Assembly: GCA_002914805.1 (NCBI GenBank)
Contig: JXTB01000002.1
Span: 3,529,867-3,593,866, forward strand
Direction: 5' to 3'
DNA from: Parasponia andersonii
Taxonomy: Eukaryota > Streptophyta > Magnoliopsida > Rosales > Cannabaceae
DNA: 64,000 bases
In this document: piece after piece, positions 1 to 11,302 of the stretch
Position numbering within the stretch: the first letter of the stretch is position 1
Layout: each line of letters starts with the position of its first letter
The notes under the pieces: model-generated
Told to the model about the DNA's origin: nothing
Database searches by the model: none
The model's input: the letters and a program-made list of their open reading frames with translations, nothing else
Position numbers and translations under genes: made by a program

Positions 1-572
1 TTATAAAATAAGGTATACATATACAAGTACAACCATGTGTGTGACACATGTACAATGTACAGCGTATCATCTGTGCAGCACATAATGTATTGTAATATCT
101 GAGGCATCATGGTTAACACGATAGTCTAGCACAGCTAATAGTTGGATCACAAACCAGATACAGGCATATCTATTGTGCCATGATTCATTTTATTGCGTCG
201 GTTTGGGGCTTGTGATAACTTTATTTATTTATTTATTATTTCCCGGTTAAAGATAATATCCAGCAACGAATGTAACACAAGTTGTTATTTATTTATTTCT
301 TTTGCTTCCTTTTCTCTACTTCTAAATATTTAGGCAGAAATTGATGTATCACAACCTTTTAATAAGACGTATGAATTTCATTCATCGTAATAAATATCGT
401 GATTTGTCATACATCCTTTGAAGGAAAAGATTTAATAATCCGATTAGGCCATCTTTACCATCTTAGGCGGTAGGTGGTTCCATTAAAGCAAATATAAAAC
501 GACCTTCTGCCTTTGTCTAGGAATACTTCATCACGCCATCGAGGGATAAAACCTTGTAGTTATCTACATTTT

Positions 573-850
573 TGGAATCTGGATTTTTAGATGAAAAGAT
601 AAAAAATTACAAGAGATTTTTTTTTTAATTTGAATTCTAACAAAAAATGAGAACAAATTTTTTCAAAAAATACGAAAACTAGATTTGATATCATTTTTTA
701 GTATGTAAAATTTGGGCTCATTGTTTAATAAAATTAAAAGTTTCAAAATAAAGTTCTATATAGTTGTAAGAAAACTATTTTTCTCTTTATTTTTTTCCTG
801 ACTTCATTCTCACAATTTTTTTCCTCCAAAATTTGGATTCTAAACGGAGT
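573..850. mobile_element. Possible fold-back MITE-like element
   Basis: The left part (GGAATCTGGATTTTTAGATG) pairs imperfectly with the reverse complement of the right part (TTTTCCTCCAAAATTTGGATTC), enclosing an AT-rich interior. No coding capacity is seen. No clean target duplication was found, so ends are approximate. It resembles the better-supported element at 1267-1583 in its terminal sequence (GGATTTT...AAATT...GAG). Confidence 0.35.
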
Positions 851-1266
851 GCAGAGAGATTTGGACATCTAATTTTCATCAAAATAACTCTTATGACAAA
901 TTCTTAAAAATATATATATAGATATATATATATATATGTAGATATATTAAGACGGTCCTAAAAATGAACTAAAAAAGTTCACAGCCTTCCATATTTTAAG
1001 AATATTAGTTCCATCCATATCCTGACAAATAAGGCTGGAGGGCTGTTGGATTTGGTCTTTTGAAAATTGAAAAATATAAAAAAGTCTTTAGGTTGAGTAG
1101 TAAGACTTCTTTCACCCCTAAATGAAACATCTACAAACTAATATTGTTTTTTTTTTAAAAAAAAAAAAATTGCCATAAATGAAACAATCCCAACAAAAGG
1201 ATGCACCAGTTGGGGCATATTCCATTTTTTATTTGGCGAAACGACCTCGTTAGCTCCATTTTTTTA

Positions 1267-1583
1267 GGCTTTGTTTGAAACTTGGATTTTCGGAAGAGAA
1301 AAAATAAATTGTGAGGAAAAATCAAGAAAAAAAAATAAAGGGAAATATATTCCTAAAATTTTATAGACCCTTCTTTCTAAATTTTTATCATTTTTTATTC
1401 AATTTATCATAATTGCACGTACTCATAAGTGATATTTAATCTAACATTTCCTTTGTTAAAAAAACTCTCTCTCTTTTTATTTTTTAAATCCAAACAATAA
1501 AAAATTGTAATTTCTTTGCAATTTGTTTATTTCCCTCCAAATATCCGAGTTCTAAATAAGCCTATCCGAGTTCTAAATAAGCC
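1267..1583. mobile_element. Tourist/Harbinger-like MITE
   Basis: The left end GGCTTTGTTTGAAACTTGG matches the reverse complement of the right end (GGCTTATTTAGAACTCGG), and the similarity continues inward for about 50 bases. TTA lies just before the left end and TAA just after the right end, as expected for 3-bp PIF/Harbinger target duplications, with one mismatch. The right terminal 21 bases are repeated perfectly in tandem (1542-1562 and 1563-1583). It encodes nothing. Family assignment is inference. Confidence 0.5.
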
Positions 1584-2244
1584 TAAGTTATACCAAATTT
1601 ATTAGGAATAAAAAGCTTAGTAACCATATTAGGGATGCCTCCCTCAAGTTCAAGCACCACATGATGAACTTAAACAAGCTCATTCATTTAGCCAGAAAAA
1701 TCCCCTTGCCTATTTTCCTTTAAATGGATTATTGTTTTTTTTTTCTAGGATTAGTAAAAAAATTTTGACTTCCCTTTCCATTTTAACTTTAAAAAAATAA
1801 AAACCATTTAGACCTATGTTTTGACTATTTATAGTCAAAAGGAAAAAGTGGTCAAATTTTTTAACTAATCCTAAATGGCTCGTCATAATAAATAGGGTGA
1901 ATTTATTGCTACACCTCAATTTACTCTCTCAACACTTTTTCTAAAACCATCCCCACTTGAAAATTAAAATTCAATTAATGTTTTTTTTCACCCCTTGAAA
2001 ATTCCATAAAAGCTCCAACAAAGCTCCAACAAGGAAAGTACAAAACCTAGTAATTTATATTCCCACCAATTTTCGTTTTTCACTTTTTTTTTTCATCTCC
2101 TTAAGATTTTTATCTTTATATATCTTTCATTTGAGATTAATTAAACAATAATTTCTTAAAAGATCTTAGTCATCTACCAAATATAAAAACATAAAATATA
2201 TCACCCTCATTTCATGTCTCTTGTTCATTTTTTCTTCTGCCATT

Positions 2245-2306
2245 TTCATATATGGTAAGTTAATGAAGAAGTTATTTCATATATGGTAAGTTAATGAAGA
2301 AGTTAT
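2245..2306. repeat. Perfect 31-bp tandem duplication
   Basis: Two identical 31-base units, 2245-2275 and 2276-2306, begin TTCATATATGGTAAG. They lie in otherwise featureless AT-rich DNA. Identity of the copies suggests a recent slippage or repair event. Confidence 0.9.
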
Positions 2307-2594
2307 GAGGTTATTTTGTTCCTTGACCGAATCTTCTCTTTTTCTCTCTCGTTGTTTCCAAGCTCCGTAATCAACTTTGATCTAGAGTGGGGAAAGGAAG
2401 AAATATAACTAATTCTTTAATGTTCCATAATCATATCAAACTACTAGATGCTAAGAGCAAAATAATTTATAGAAAGATATTATTTTTTCTTTCAAGCCTC
2501 CATAAGGTAGGATGTGTATAAAGAGCAATTTATTCTATTGTTTATATATTTAAGTGTAATTTTTTAAAGGGTTTTTTTAGTAATAATATAATTT

Positions 2595-3385
2595 TGGACA
2601 AATTACATTTTTCTCCTTGAATTATTGCCTATGTAGAATTTTGTCCTATCAACTATTCATTTTTATAAGAATCCCTCCCGAATCATTTAATAGTGGAAAA
2701 AACATTCATTATACTACCTTATGTGACATAATGGTGTATTTAGGGTTTTTGCAAGGGTAATAAAACAATTGTAGTATTTATTGTTTTTTTATTTTATTGG
2801 GACTTAAAAAATATTCAAGTTTTCAACTTTAACCGAAATCTCCTAACCCTAAATAACATGCATTCTAAATCAAGGGAAAAAAAATTGAATGCGCTCAAGT
2901 CAAGTTGAGTATCTATTCTCCTTATCCTTCTCTCTCTTCTTCTCCGTTAACATCATTTGTTAAAGATGCATTCACGAAATAAAAAGGACGATGAGCAACT
3001 TGACAATCTTTCTTCTTCTCCATAATTGGTTCATGCGATACTTGTTGATGAGTTTCTCATATTGTTGGAGGATGACATCAAGCTACTTTAATGGAGGTTA
3101 GGGGCTAAATTTCCTTTGGAGAAGAAGATAATATGGAAAATTGAAGAATTTGGCTCCTAATCTGAGGGTACATTAGTAAGGGTATTAAATCTGAGCATAA
3201 AAGTTTCAATCACCATTAATTTGAGGTGACACATCACAATTTTGTTATAGACAAAATGTGATAGAATGATAATTTTTTCTACAAACATATAGTTCGGGAG
3301 ATTCTTACAAAAAGAAATTTGAGGGGGCACAATTCAACATATATGATAGTTTAATGACAAATATACAATTTGTTTTACACCTATT
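2595..3385. mobile_element. Long-inverted-repeat fold-back element (Mutator-like?)
   Basis: About 130 bases at the left edge (from GGACAAATTACATTTTTCTC) are an imperfect reverse complement of the right edge (ending near ACAATTTGTTTTACACC), including a shared block AAGAATC-CTCCCGAA near the inner side. The middle of about 450 bases has no long reading frame. The layout is like the 785-bp fold-back element in the kinesin gene, but the arms are more diverged and I found no target duplication, so it is older or its ends are misplaced. Confidence 0.5.
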
Positions 3386-3494
3386 TTAAAAGGTACATAG
3401 AGAAAGCAAATAGAGGGGTGCTAATAGACCCACCCTAATTCATATGAAAGAGAATCATTAAATTGCAATTTCGCCAAAATTATCCTAGGTCCAT

Positions 3495-3905
3495 TTCCTT
3501 ATAGGAAAAGTTCATAAATATCTGTTTTTAAAACTATATTTTCATATTTTTTTACCTTTATTTTATAAATACCTATTTTTAAATATTTTTTTGAAACATT
3601 ATAGATTATCATTGTTTTACACATGAAATGTATACCACAATATATATTTCATGCATTAAATGTATACCATGGTCTACATTTCATGAATAAAAATTACATT
3701 AAAAATTGTCATATATTTTAAAATATATACCGTTCATATTTACACATGAAATGTGTATCTTATGGATAAAATTTATATTGTAAATATGGATCACTCATGC
3801 TTTGTATTGAAATACGGACCATAAAAATGGGTATTTTTGAAAGAAAATTAAAGACGGGTATTTATGAAAAAAAGTTTTAAAAAATAGGTACTAGGCGTAA
3901 ATATC
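3495..3905. mobile_element. Fold-back element just upstream of the first gene
   Basis: The left arm (GGAAAAGTTCATAAATATCTG, then TTTTTAAAAC) pairs with the reverse complement of the right arm (GGAAAGAGATATTTACGCC, then TTTTTTAAAAC). A second shared block, TCATAAATACCYGTCTT-like, lies inside. The interior repeats short palindromic words around ACATGAAATGTATACCA. It ends about 230 bases before the first start codon, so it may lie in or next to that gene's promoter. Confidence 0.5.
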
Positions 3906-4134
3906 TCTTTCCTTACCCATTGTCCGAACCGATCCGATGTCCCATTGGGTCCATTGGGCTTGGGCTGTACACTGCGTACAACGTTGACTCCTCAGCCAAA
4001 CCCATAAAATAAAATAAAATAAAAATAAACTAATACAGGAATGAACTATCAGCTCTGAACTTAGCAGGAACAGTAAGAAGCAGCTCTCGTCACCATTTTT
4101 GCCGAAAATTCAAAAGCTTCACCAGAGATCACCA

Positions 4135-6562
4135 ATGGCCTTCTCCTTCGTTAAACCTAATTTCAACCCCAATTTCAGACCAAGCAAATTGCTCCTATCA
4201 GCTCATGCGCCTCCGACTCCATTAAAGCCCTTCAAATTCACAAAGCGAAGAAACTCTCTTCGACCCAAAATCCTCAGAATCGTAGGACCTACCAATCCAT
4301 TTCCTCCCCAGAAACCTTTAGAAACCCAACTAATTTCCATTTTACCCCCCGAAACCCACGACCAGGAGTTTCCGTCCGGCGAAAGTGGCCGGAGTTACTC
4401 TGCCGTTGCCGGAGAAGGCGATAAAGTGGAGGAGTTCCGTTCGTATGAGTCTGAGACGGCCGGAAATAATGGCGGTGTTGGTGGATTTTTTGGGGGGTAT
4501 TTTTTTAAGTTTGGTCTGTATTTGATTGGGGCTTTTTTGGTTCAGACTGTATATGCTGTTTGGGTTTTGGCTAATCAGGAGGATAGGAATTTGGATAGTT
4601 CAGATTCGGGTAAAGAAAGGTTTTTGTTGAGTAAAGGTTTGAGTTCGAATTTAGGGTCTGACAGTAGCAATGGGGTCTATTTGGATGAGTCCCAATTGGA
4701 AGAGAATATTGAAGAAATTAGAGCAATGGCGAAACAAGCCCGAAAAGTTGAGAAAAATGGCTATTTGAAAGATTCTGGGAGTAAGAACGGTGGTTTTGAT
4801 AAAAACTTGAATTCTAGGAACAGAATTGGGATTGAGAAAGAGATCAAGACGCGGTTGCTGAAACTGCAAAAGAGTTTAAACTCTGATAAGGAGAAGTTGC
4901 CAGTATCATATGTGAGTTATTTGAGCAATGCTGGGAAGAAGGTAGGAGATGAAGTGACAAAGGCAGGTTCTGATGAGAGAAAGGGAAATGAGAATCTGAT
5001 GTTTAAGAAAAAGCTCATGTTTAGAAGCCCTTTAACTGCTGAGCCAAGTAAGAGACCCAAGGGGTTTGGAGATTCTGGAAAGTACGAAGTTTCAAAGGGG
5101 AAAAAGAGTGGTTTCAGCGAGAAAATAGTAGAGATCGGAAGTGTTCGTAATGATGATATGGAATTATCAGAAAAAGAGAAGGAAGAATTCCAGGTAGAGA
5201 GGTATTTGACACAAAATGTTTGGAACAAATGGGACAAAGGGACGAGAAGAGGTGATGGAGGAAAAGAAGTGAGTCAAGGAAGAAAACCACGAAATGGTAT
5301 CGTCACTAAGTCATACAATAATTTTATGGCCTATACTTAATTTATTCAAGCATTAAATATTTCTTGAAATACATGGTATGGTTCTCGATAATTTCTATAG
5401 CAGTTTTGTATATTGGTTTGCTCATTATGTTTTTGGTGTGGTCAGTACTTTTCTTTTTCCACTTTGGCTAAAAAAGTACAACTATGAGTGACAAGTGACA
5501 GCCTTGAATCTCAGGCGTTTTTCGGGAGAGTAAACTTGGGAGGCCTTCAGTTGAAGTAGCAAAGTCAAGAGATTTGGGGACAGAAAATGGTCATCTTTCC
5601 TTGAGTAGAAATGGCAGTTCAAGACATAAAGTAGCTGAAAAGAAACTAGCATCCAACAAAGTTCAAGACAGGCAATCAGACAGTGAGACTGATATGTGGT
5701 GGTTGGAACTTCCTTATGTTCTAGTACGTAAAATAAATTTTTTCGAGCTTTACACTTCTTTTAGCATTGTTATGGACCTATGGTCTCCGATATTAGAGTT
5801 AAACATAGTATAATGGCTTAATAGCTTAGCGATTATGCCTAGCTACTTTAGACCAAAAGATCTTGGCCAAACTTTTCACATCGTTAGCTCCATTAATGTT
5901 ATGCAGCAGTAAACAATCATTGCCGGTTTTGTTTCTCAATGAATATCGTTCATCAGCTGCCACAATACGAATTATGTGCATCTATTCATCATTATCTTAT
6001 GCACTGTTATGCATGTACTCTATAATACTGAACTATCCAACTGATAAACTTTACTTTATTGCTTTTTGTTGGCATTTGCTAACCATCAAAACAATTTCTG
6101 TCCTATATGTTAGGGCGTTCTTATGCATCGCGGTTCTGATCCTGAAGGACCAGGAGGGCTTTATACCTTAAATCCCAGTACCGAATCCCTAAAACAGACT
6201 GATTGTTCCTATACTGTTGCCTTTGAGGACCGCGGTGATGCCAATAACTTCTGCTTTTTATTGGAATCTTTTTTTGAAGATCTGGGTGATGTCAGGGCTG
6301 ATATTGTTCCTTTGTCAATAAAAGTAAGAACTCCAGTCTACTTCATACTTCTCTGTGCAACAATGCCTTTTATTTAAGTGAGAGACTTGGCCAACTTTAG
6401 AGTCCAAAACTTTTGCAGGAACTTCAAGCAGCGGTAAACTCAAACAACTTGAAGGTAATCGTTGTAAAGAAGCGTCAGCTTCAGCTATATGCAGGGCAAC
6501 CATTTGCTGATGTTGAGATGGCTTTGCACTCTTTGGTTAAAGAAATGAAAAGTGCTGCTTGA
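4135..6562 (+). CDS. Plastid-targeted membrane protein, EMB1703-like C-terminus
   Basis: Four coding exons: 4135-5296, 5515-5723, 6114-6323, 6419-6562 (574 residues). The first ATG is at 4135; the frame opens at a TTG slightly earlier, which is not a plausible plant start. The N-terminus is rich in Ser, Pro, Lys and Arg with few acids, as in a chloroplast transit peptide. A Gly-rich stretch leads into one hydrophobic segment at about residues 118-146. A charged, low-complexity middle follows. The conserved part is at the C-terminus: MWWLELPYVL, then a block with TVAFEDRGDANNFCFLLESFF and ADIVPLS, ending in a short basic segment. By memory this resembles the end of Arabidopsis EMBRYO DEFECTIVE 1703 and shorter paralogs, which are plastid proteins of unknown biochemistry. 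No catalytic motif is seen. Exon phases all close; the family link is moderate. Confidence 0.85.
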
Positions 6563-7549
6563 TTAGATGCGGACGGACTACTTGCTTTTTTCAGTCTCAA
6601 AGTCCTTCAACCAATCAACATGCCCTTGCTTTTGAGTTTGATCAATGCCGTCACTTCATCTTTTGGTCTCTCCTTAATTTTTCCCGAGGGATTGGCCACA
6701 AAATCATTGTTGTTTTAGCTGGTTGATGAAAATGCAAAAACGATGGAACCACACACATGATGAAGTCTTGAGCGGCAAAGATAGATACAGCCTACTGATG
6801 CAAAGCAGAAAATGTCTGATCTTTCTTCAATTGTTTTGGTAGAAAGAAATGAGTAAATGACTAGTCCCTTTCTGCAGCGATACGGATAGTTAGGAACAGA
6901 CTGCTTAGTTGAATTGTAGGTTATTGATTACAATTCTCAGTAGCAAAATTATTTGTTATTTACATTGGGCTGCATCTTATTGATTACAGTTTTCTGTTGT
7001 ATATTCTCAAAACTCCCAACACTTCTGTTTCTTCATTTTTTTTGATTGAAAGAAATGAGAAAATGACTACAATTCTGCAGCGATACCGATAGTGAGGAAC
7101 AAAGTGCTTAGTACAGGTTATGGATTACAATTTTTGGTAGCAAAATTGTTCTCTCTTTACAATCAATTAGTTGGCCTTATTGAGTACAATTTTCTGTTGT
7201 ATATTCTCAAAACTTGTAACCTATAATCAGTTTGGCCCCAAAAGGATAATATGCTTATTGCTTGATAGTTGTTTAATAACATTTTTACTCGAGTTGTATG
7301 TATGCCTTTCTCACCCAACTTTGCAGTTTACCAAAATTAATCTTGTGCTGTTACCAAAAATTTGATAGTACTATTCTACAGAGGAAAGAAACATTTCACA
7401 GCAAAAAACAAACAAACAGTAAAACTCTCACTAATCTCAAACATTGTTCTACAATAGTAGTCATGTGAAAAACAACATTTACATGAGACCAGAGGTCTAA
7501 ATTCATGCACTTATTTAGATAGCTACACCAGTATATATCCCACTTCCAA
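6563..7549. other. Region between two convergent genes
   Basis: It holds the 3' flanks of the two facing genes and a degenerate direct repeat (6842-7215). No further gene is seen; short frames here lack start context and family features. Confidence 0.6.
6842..7215. repeat. Degenerate ~170-bp direct duplication
   Basis: The segment from 6842 (GAAAGAAATGAGTAAATGAC) to about 7018 is repeated from 7048 to about 7215. Both copies share CTGCAGCGATAC, GATTACAAT, GTAGCAAAATT and end with TTTTCTGTTGTATATTCTC. Perhaps one base in five differs. It lies in the presumed 3' flank of the upstream gene. Confidence 0.75.
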
Positions 7550-8843
7550 CTACGAAATTGTAAATTTGACTACAGACTGAACGTGGATAGGTGACAAATT
7601 AGACTGGCAAAAGTTCTGCCATGCCTCCTGCTTCTGCTCTTCATTCTCTGTAAACGCATTGTAAACAGATACCAGAGCACTCCTTGCTGCTTCTCGTGCC
7701 TCCGGTAGTCGATCATTCACCAAATCTGCAGCCATTTGAACCAAGTTAACCAGTCCATAATCTTTCATTCCTTCCAGCCCCTGAAATTGGTCGAAAATCC
7801 CGATTAGCCTTTAATGTTAGTAATCATACCAAAAGTGGCATAATTAAGCTTAATACTGTCATTTTTACCATCTTGGAGACACAATTAGAGATGGAGACAG
7901 CAGCCTTGGCTCTCACTCTAAGATTGCCATGCTTAACATAAGCTCGGAGCCTTTGGAGAAGAGGCAAAGGAGTCAAAGACCTCACCATTGAGTTCAAAGC
8001 CTTGTCTGCTTCTTCGCACACAAACCGTTTGTCTTGAGAGGCTTTCAGTAGTAACTGAAGCAGCTGTAAAATCCACCCCATAAACCAAACCGTTCATCAA
8101 ACCAATCGAAAAAACGGAACAATCGAACAATGGTTTTTATTTTTATTTTTTATTTTACTTTCTTCTCTTTTAAGGACTAATAACATACCAACTGATCAAA
8201 TGCATCAGAGGTGGATGGATCGAATAACTTATCGCCGAAGGCCTTGAAGAGATCAGAGGAAGCCATGATAGAGGTCTTACAAAGAGCACTTCTGGGGTTC
8301 TTCATTGCCTTCACCAGTACCAGCATGACTTTATCCCTAAACATATCAGACACAAAATTTGTTAAAAAAACCCAAGTAGTATTTTCACCAATTATTAGGG
8401 GAAGAGAATGAGAATAAAGAAAGCTTACAGTAAAGGAGCAAGAAGATTCGAGTGATAGAGTGCGAAACGCCTGGCATTATTCAGTGACTCGCACACTCGG
8501 ATCCAATCCTTCGAATCTAATCCTTCTATTAAGCTCTGAAATTTAAATGTAAACAAAAAATGTCAAATGGGTTTGCTCGGAAACACTAAATTAATCGAAA
8601 AAAAAAATGACAAAAGGGACTAACTTGGATCTTGGATTCAGGGTCTTGAATCGGTTCAAGGCTCTCGGAATCGATATAATCGACGGTGGAATCAGCGGTC
8701 GCAGTTGGCAATGGAGCTTTGTTCTCGTCATTCGTACAGAGCTCGGGCTGTTTCCTAATAGGAACCGCAACTTTGGCATGCTTTTTAGGCCTTTCGGGCG
8801 TCGTTGGAAGCTCGTTGTCTATGGGTCTCAGTGCCATCGCCAT
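7550..8843 (-). CDS. TOG/CLASP-N type ARM-repeat protein (TOGARAM-like)
   Basis: Five coding exons on the reverse strand: 8625-8843, 8429-8535, 8189-8336, 7869-8063, 7550-7780 (299 residues). The ATG at 8843 opens MAMALRPIDNELP; a second ATG two codons on is possible. Residues 1-70 are polar and Pro/Lys-rich, probably disordered. From about residue 74 the protein is a helical-repeat array: SLIEGLDSKDWIRVCESLNN, then helices around VMLVLVKAMKNPRSALCKT, CEEADKALNSMV and HGNLRVRAKAAVSISNCV, and a last repeat with NDRLPEAREAARSALV. This pattern matches the CLASP_N/TOG-like ARM fold, whose animal relatives bind tubulin. A small plant family with this start (by memory At3g01450/At5g14790) is annotated as ARM-repeat or TOGARAM-like. 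Microtubule binding here is inference. All exon phases close. Confidence 0.88.
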
Positions 8844-9775
8844 TGAAAATCAGAGACTGAAAATGGGGTAAGGAAGAAGAGAGCTTGGGTTTAAAAAGTT
8901 TCGATGAAGATGAAGAGAGCCAAAGAGTGGTTTTTTGAGGGTGTTGATAAGAGACCAGAGTAAAAGTCAGATTTAAATTTTGAAAAAGTTGGGGGCAAAG
9001 AGCCGTTGGGCTTTCGGCTTTTTTGTTTTTGTAACGTCTATGTGAATCTGAGGCCAGTGGAGATTTAGCGGCTACGATTTTGGCTGGTTAGTCCTCTGGA
9101 GTCGGGACGCGTGGCGCATTTTGCTTTCATTGCTGTTCCTATCTTTACATTTTTCCCCTTGTGAACAAACGACATGCCGTTTTTATATGTAAGTGATGTA
9201 ACATTACTAACAAGTAACAACGAGTCGTTTTTGCACACGGAACAAACGACATTAAAATGTCTTAAATTTGATCTATAAATTTTATTTGTGTCCAACTGTC
9301 CAAGTCTTTAAAAACCTTCAAATCTTTAATTTGTATTTATAATAGTAAATTCGTTTCTTCCCTTGAAAAAATGTTTAATTCGTATTATTTTTTAATCTTA
9401 ATTCTGATCTTATTAAATAGATCAATTTTGAAATAAACTGCGATTTTTTTTTCGGAAAAAAAAATAGGGTAACAGAACGTGGGATTAATAGCAACTACTG
9501 TTTATAATATTTTTTTTCTTTGGCGCTTAAGTCCCTAATGTTTCAAAAGTATTTCATTTTTGTTGCAGCTAGTCCTTTGTGATTTTCCATCTAACATAAC
9601 CTTGTTAATTAGTATTAGCATGTGACTGGTATATAAACCATAAAGAGTATTTGAAGGAAGAAAGAAAACAATATGGACAAACAAAATATTAACATAAAAT
9701 AAATTATTGTTTTTCTCTTCACAAATATACAATTTATATGAGAAAATAACATGGCCAATTAAAATATTAACATAG

Positions 9776-9778
<3 letters not shown>

Positions 9779-9811
<33 letters not shown>
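9779..9811. repeat. (AT)n microsatellite
   Basis: An uninterrupted run of alternating A and T of about 32 bases in intergenic DNA. Confidence 0.9.
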
Positions 9812-9816
<5 letters not shown>

Positions 9817-10455
9817 CGAAGACTAATGGTAGTAGCTTATTCATAATTCGGACATTCTTGAAAAATTATTAATTTAACACTTTATTTTGATTGCAAAAAA
9901 AGCACCCAGATCCCATCGACGGAATGGTGGCATAGTAGAAAAAGCACTCAAACAAGACAACCTCCATCGATGGAATGATGGTGGCATAGTAGCAAATATG
10001 TCCTATTTGGAATATTCGTTTCTATCCAACTTAGATTCTAATTCGGGAATGTGCATTTGCTTTGACCTAGCCTTTGGCCGGCAAGGTACTTCTCCTATAG
10101 GTCGAGGCTTCTAAGTTGGCTAGCCATTGAAGGTAATGGGCAGGACCTTCCTCACTTCACTAGTGGTCCCATAGATCATTGTGGCCCAATGTGATTCCAA
10201 CGACAAAAACTAGATAAGAGAATAGCCATACCACCGATTTGAATATTTTTTATTTCAGTGAAAAAAAGCACCCAAACAGTGTCAAAATAGTGAAAGTTGA
10301 ATATTTATTTAAAAAAAATAAAATTAAGCCTTTCCCAAAATAACTATGACACCCACATAGACAATCACCCAGCAAGGTTATCATGATATAGAAGTGGCGA
10401 TTAAATAACAAAAAACACAACTAAAAAAGAAATGAGATTTCTTATTGTGTTTTGC

Positions 10456-10460
10456 ACTTC
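10456..10460. repeat. Left target-site duplication of the outer Copia
   Basis: ACTTC directly precedes the TGTTGGG left end of the 5' LTR and is found again directly after the 3' LTR at 25687-25691. A perfect 5-bp repeat is standard for Copia integration. Confidence 0.85.
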
Positions 10461-10963
10461 TGTTGGGTTATACTTGTCAACCTGATCATGGGCTATGAGA
10501 TTTTATAACAATTATATAATATTATAGCTGTCTAATTAAGTATAGCTATTAAATGATCTAATTATAGGCTTAAGAAATTACTTATTAAGTATGGATTGTG
10601 TAATATATGATTATCTAATTCTAATAAGGATTGATGGGATCTCTATTGGCTGCTAGTATATAGAAACATAGCTATTAGAGTTTTGGTCCCCAAGTCAAAT
10701 ATAATATGTGAACTCTCCTCTGCCTCCATCAACAGAGAAAGTACTCATTGAGCATACATAGAGTACTCTGGCTATGAAAGACTTTCCCCCTTCAGGTTCT
10801 AATTGATTAATTGCTTCCACTTACTTGATCACAACCTTTGTTGTAGAAGACAATGGATTCAAGTTAGTCACGAGTTCTCTATCAACAAATCTTTTCCTAA
10901 CAATTTGACATGATAGATTCTAGGATTGTATTTAGTTTAACAATTCATTATGTATATCTAATA
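10461..10963 (+). repeat. 5' LTR of the outer Copia
   Basis: It begins TGTTGGGTTATACTT and ends near TATATCTAATA. It is alignable over its whole length with 25188-25686, with scattered substitutions and small gaps. Shared blocks include GAGATTTTATARCAATTATATAATATTA-like sequence and CAACAGAGA. Confidence 0.9.
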
Positions 10964-10965
10964 AG

Positions 10966-10976
10966 TGGTATCAGAG
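10966..10976 (+). other. Primer-binding site of the outer Copia
   Basis: TGGTATCAGAG lies two bases after the 5' LTR. It matches the complement of the 3' end of plant initiator methionine tRNA, the usual Copia primer. Confidence 0.85.
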
Positions 10977-11302
10977 TAGGTTATCAGGTTAAATTGCTTA
11001 GGATAATCATGTATGTCTCTATTTTTTGATACATTTACCTATTTGATTTTTTAGGGTTTAGATATAACATGTATGATTGATGAATTGATCATGATTTTGT
11101 TGAGACATTGAGTATTTGATGGTTGAATTATGAGTTTTGGATCATAAAATTTGCATATTAGAGCGAAAATCACATTAAGTTTGAGTTACCTGATTTTAAA
11201 ATCGGGTAATTAATACTAAGGCAAGAATTAAGTCACGATGGTACTGCAGCGCCACTCTTGTGGCTGTGATGACACCATGGCACCATATGCTAATGCCACA
11301 AC

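Larger units (their letters stand above)
8844..10460. other. Intergenic DNA between ARM gene and Copia element
   Basis: The first about 200 bases should hold the promoter and leader of the reverse-strand ARM gene. The rest is AT-rich with an (AT)n tract at about 9779-9811 and a short internal duplication near 9899-9995 (CCATCGA-GGAATG-TGGCATAGTAG). No gene is supported. Confidence 0.6.

Noticed and set aside
4099-4134. Extra 12 codons ahead of the EMB1703-like start
   Set aside because: The frame opens with TTG; the first ATG is at 4135 and gives a normal transit-peptide start.
4917-5237. Reverse-strand open frame of 106 codons
   Set aside because: It lies antisense to the first exon of the EMB1703-like gene and has no features of its own.
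9887-10114. Short open frame beside the Copia element
   Set aside because: Built from a small local duplication, no ATG start at its beginning, no domain or splice partner.
10461-10963. Solo LTR
   Set aside because: A matching LTR with the same target duplication exists at 25188-25686, so this is a full-length element.
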